Shown here: positions 5,009-6,612 of the stretch, piece after piece | Position numbering within the stretch: the first letter of the stretch is position 1 | How the letters are laid out: each line of letters begins with the position of its first letter | Assembly: GCA_902766585.1 (NCBI GenBank) | Contig: CACXDV010000254.1 | Coordinates: 1 to 6,612 of the forward strand | Direction of reading: 5' to 3' | DNA from: an uncultured Ruminococcus sp. | GTDB taxonomy: Bacteria; Bacillota; Clostridia; Oscillospirales; Acutalibacteraceae | DNA length: 6,612 nt | Program-made: the position numbers and the translations under genes | Notes under the pieces: model-generated | What the model was told of the DNA's origin: nothing | The model's database searches: none | Seen by the model: the letters and a program-made list of their open reading frames with translations, nothing else

Positions 5009-6512
5009 ACTGAGGTCATTCAAGGTAAAGCTGTGGCTGTATTTTGTATTGTTCACGGCGCTGATATTTTCTGTTCTGTGGATATTGCAGACGGTGTTTT
5101 TCCAGAGCTTCTATGATGATATGCTCAAAAGCCGTACAAGAGCCGCGGCGGAAAAAATCATTGAAAACAGCGCAAGTGAAAATATTTCCGAAATAATAGA
5201 TGAGCTTTCCCTGACAAATTCCGCTCTTGTATATATTACCGACAGTGACGGAAACATTGTTTATTCCTCAGACCAGTTCAAGGGGATAAGCGAAAAGGCT
5301 CATATCAAGCAGATGAACGGAAAAAGAAGCTCGGACAGCGACCAGAGCTTTGGCAGACACGGCGAAGAATCGGGAAGAAAATACCGTCTTCTGCCGGAGG
5401 ATTATGAAAGCTTTTTAGATGAGCTTGAAGCCTCTGAAAACGGGGTATATGAAATCAGCGCCGAGGACAGCTACGTTTACGGTACATATATAGATTACGG
5501 TACAGACGGGGAAAAATACGTCCTTTATATCAGTACGGTGACACAGGCTATGGGAGGTGCAGTGGAAATAATCCGCATACAGCTTTTGTGGGGTACGCTG
5601 ATATCAATTGCATCAGGCTTTGTGCTTGCATGGTTCATAGCGAGAAGCTTTTCCGCTCCAGTAGCGTCTTTGACCGAAAAGGCAGAGCATATAGCGGAGG
5701 ATGAAACAGAGGACAGATTTAAAAGGGGCTTTTGCTCCGAGCTGGACGAGCTGAATGACGTACTTGATGAAACGGCTGTAAGGCTAAGGGAATCCCGTGA
5801 TTTTCAGAGAGAGCTTCTGGCGAATGTTTCGCATGACCTCAGAACGCCTCTTACCATGATAAAGGGCTATGCGGAAATGGTAAGGGATATTTCAAGGACA
5901 GATGAACAGCAGTGCAGTGAGGATATCGGTGTAATCGTCCGCGAGGCAGACAGGCTTACCGCTATGGTAAATGAGATACTTGAATACTCCGAAATGCAGA
6001 GCGCGGGAAAAGTGCGCGAGCCGGAGGAGGTAGATTTCAGCGGACTTGTAAAGAGGGTATGCAATAATTTCAGTTCCCTTTATGCCCGCGAAAACGGACG
6101 CATAGAAACGGATATCACAGAGAATATAACAGTCAATGGAAATATAGGCAGGCTTGAGAGAGCTGTCTACAACCTTCTTGATAATGCTGTTCGCCATAAC
6201 GGTGACAGCAAAGTGATAAATGTTTCCCTGAAAGTGAAAAATTCAATGGCGGAGCTTCGCATTACCGACCACGGAAACGGTATACCGGAGGAGGAGCTTC
6301 AAAATATCTGGGACAGATATTATACCTACCGTCAGAGAGATAAAAAGGGTGTTTCCGGACTTGGGCTGGCTATAGTCCGTCAGATAGTTCAGATGCATTA
6401 CGGAACCTGTTCCGTTGAAAGCAAACAGGGAGAAGGCTCTACCTTTATCATTGAACTTAAAGCCGGAAATTCTTACAATGTGCAATGTACAATGTACAAT
6501 GTACAATTGTGA
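4998..6512 (+). CDS. Membrane sensor histidine kinase with repeat-derived C-terminus
   Basis: The 504-residue partner of the response regulator. Order: short basic cytoplasmic start, TM1 (about 12-35), extracellular sensor region (about 36-190, with VYITDSDGNIVYSSD at 78-92 typical of PAS-like sensors), TM2 (about 196-215), HAMP linker (about 216-268), HisKA with His279 in SHDLRTPL, and an ATPase domain with N-box NLLDNAVRHN (392-401), G1 DHGNGIP (424-430) and G2 GLGLAIV (454-460). All catalytic landmarks are intact. It starts at a TTG at 4998, inside the regulator gene; the first in-frame ATG (about 5121) would remove TM1, and a GAGGGGCGGG stretch at 4980-4989 can serve as ribosome binding site. 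The overlap implies translational coupling. The normal kinase ends near residue 490; residues 493-504 (YNVQCTMYNVQL) and the stop codon come from the repeat. The signal sensed is unknown. Confidence 0.93.
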   Translation: MKNKLRSFKVKLWLYFVLFTALIFSVLWILQTVFFQSFYDDMLKSRTRAAAEKIIENSASENISEIIDELSLTNSALVYITDSDGNIVYSSDQFKGISEKAHIKQMNGKRSSDSDQSFGRHGEESGRKYRLLPEDYESFLDELEASENGVYEISAEDSYVYGTYIDYGTDGEKYVLYISTVTQAMGGAVEIIRIQLLWGTLISIASGFVLAWFIARSFSAPVASLTEKAEHIAEDETEDRFKRGFCSELDELNDVLDETAVRLRESRDFQRELLANVSHDLRTPLTMIKGYAEMVRDISRTDEQQCSEDIGVIVREADRLTAMVNEILEYSEMQSAGKVREPEEVDFSGLVKRVCNNFSSLYARENGRIETDITENITVNGNIGRLERAVYNLLDNAVRHNGDSKVINVSLKVKNSMAELRITDHGNGIPEEELQNIWDRYYTYRQRDKKGVSGLGLAIVRQIVQMHYGTCSVESKQGEGSTFIIELKAGNSYNVQCTMYNVQL

Positions 6513-6535
6513 TTATCCTGATTCGTTTTGCTGTT
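6474..6535 (-). repeat. Right copy of inverted repeat element
   Basis: Five 7-bp units on the + strand (TACAATG, TGCAATG, TACAATG, TACAATG, TACAATT; 6474-6508) are followed by the unique tag ending TTTTGCTGTT at 6535. It is the reverse complement of the left copy at 1071-1123 (49 of 53 bases over 6483-6535), with arrays facing inward and tags facing outward. The array overlaps the 3' end of the kinase gene and provides its stop codon. Confidence 0.88.
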
Positions 6536-6574
6536 TTATTTCTATAGCACAAAGCAATTTTCAAATAGAAATAA
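6536..6574 (+). other. AT-rich hairpin downstream of the kinase gene
   Basis: A perfect 10-bp stem (6536-6545 with 6565-6574) made almost only of A-T pairs closes a 19-base loop, with only TTT after it. It abuts the unique tag of the repeat. It may be a weak transcript end or part of the repeat element; no better terminator is visible before the window ends. Confidence 0.35.
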
Positions 6575-6612
6575 TTTAAGCAACATCAGAAATGCAAAAG
6601 AAACAGCTTAAC

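Overview
The window looks like chromosomal DNA from a gut-type Clostridia, most probably a Ruminococcus-like member of the Oscillospiraceae. This rests on moderate GC, strong AGGAGG-type ribosome binding sites, a cysteine-rich protein of a clostridial conserved family, a Cthe_2159-like beta-helix lipoprotein, an OmpR-type two-component pair, and 7-bp CATTG repeats of a kind I recall from such genomes. The genus is an inference. All recognisable genes are on the + strand.

Layout. (1) Positions 1-1024: a DNA-deoxyinosine (hypoxanthine) glycosylase gene and an unknown 90-residue gene, closed by a strong intrinsic terminator. (2) Positions 1071-1224: a non-coding repeat region built of 7-bp units, whose last unit runs into the -35 box of a good promoter. 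(3) Positions 1309-2202: a 273-residue cysteine-rich protein, possibly spore-associated, with its own terminator. (4) Positions 2263-4275: a lipoprotein with a low-complexity linker, a beta-helix domain and a Met/Gly tail, then a small secreted, strongly cationic repeat protein. A long hairpin lies between the two genes and a terminator follows the second. (5) Positions 4276-6512: a promoter, then an OmpR/PhoB-type response regulator and a membrane sensor histidine kinase overlapping by 11 bases.

The most notable structure is a pair of inverted repeats, 1071-1123 and 6483-6535, matching at 49 of 53 positions when one is reverse-complemented. It brackets the five-gene block. The right copy has entered the 3' end of the kinase gene and now encodes its last dozen or so residues and its stop codon. 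The left copy, with a second array beside it, supplies the -35 box of the cysteine-rich gene. The lipoprotein, the cationic protein and the two-component pair read most simply as a cell-surface module with its own sensor, but that functional link is inferred from adjacency only.
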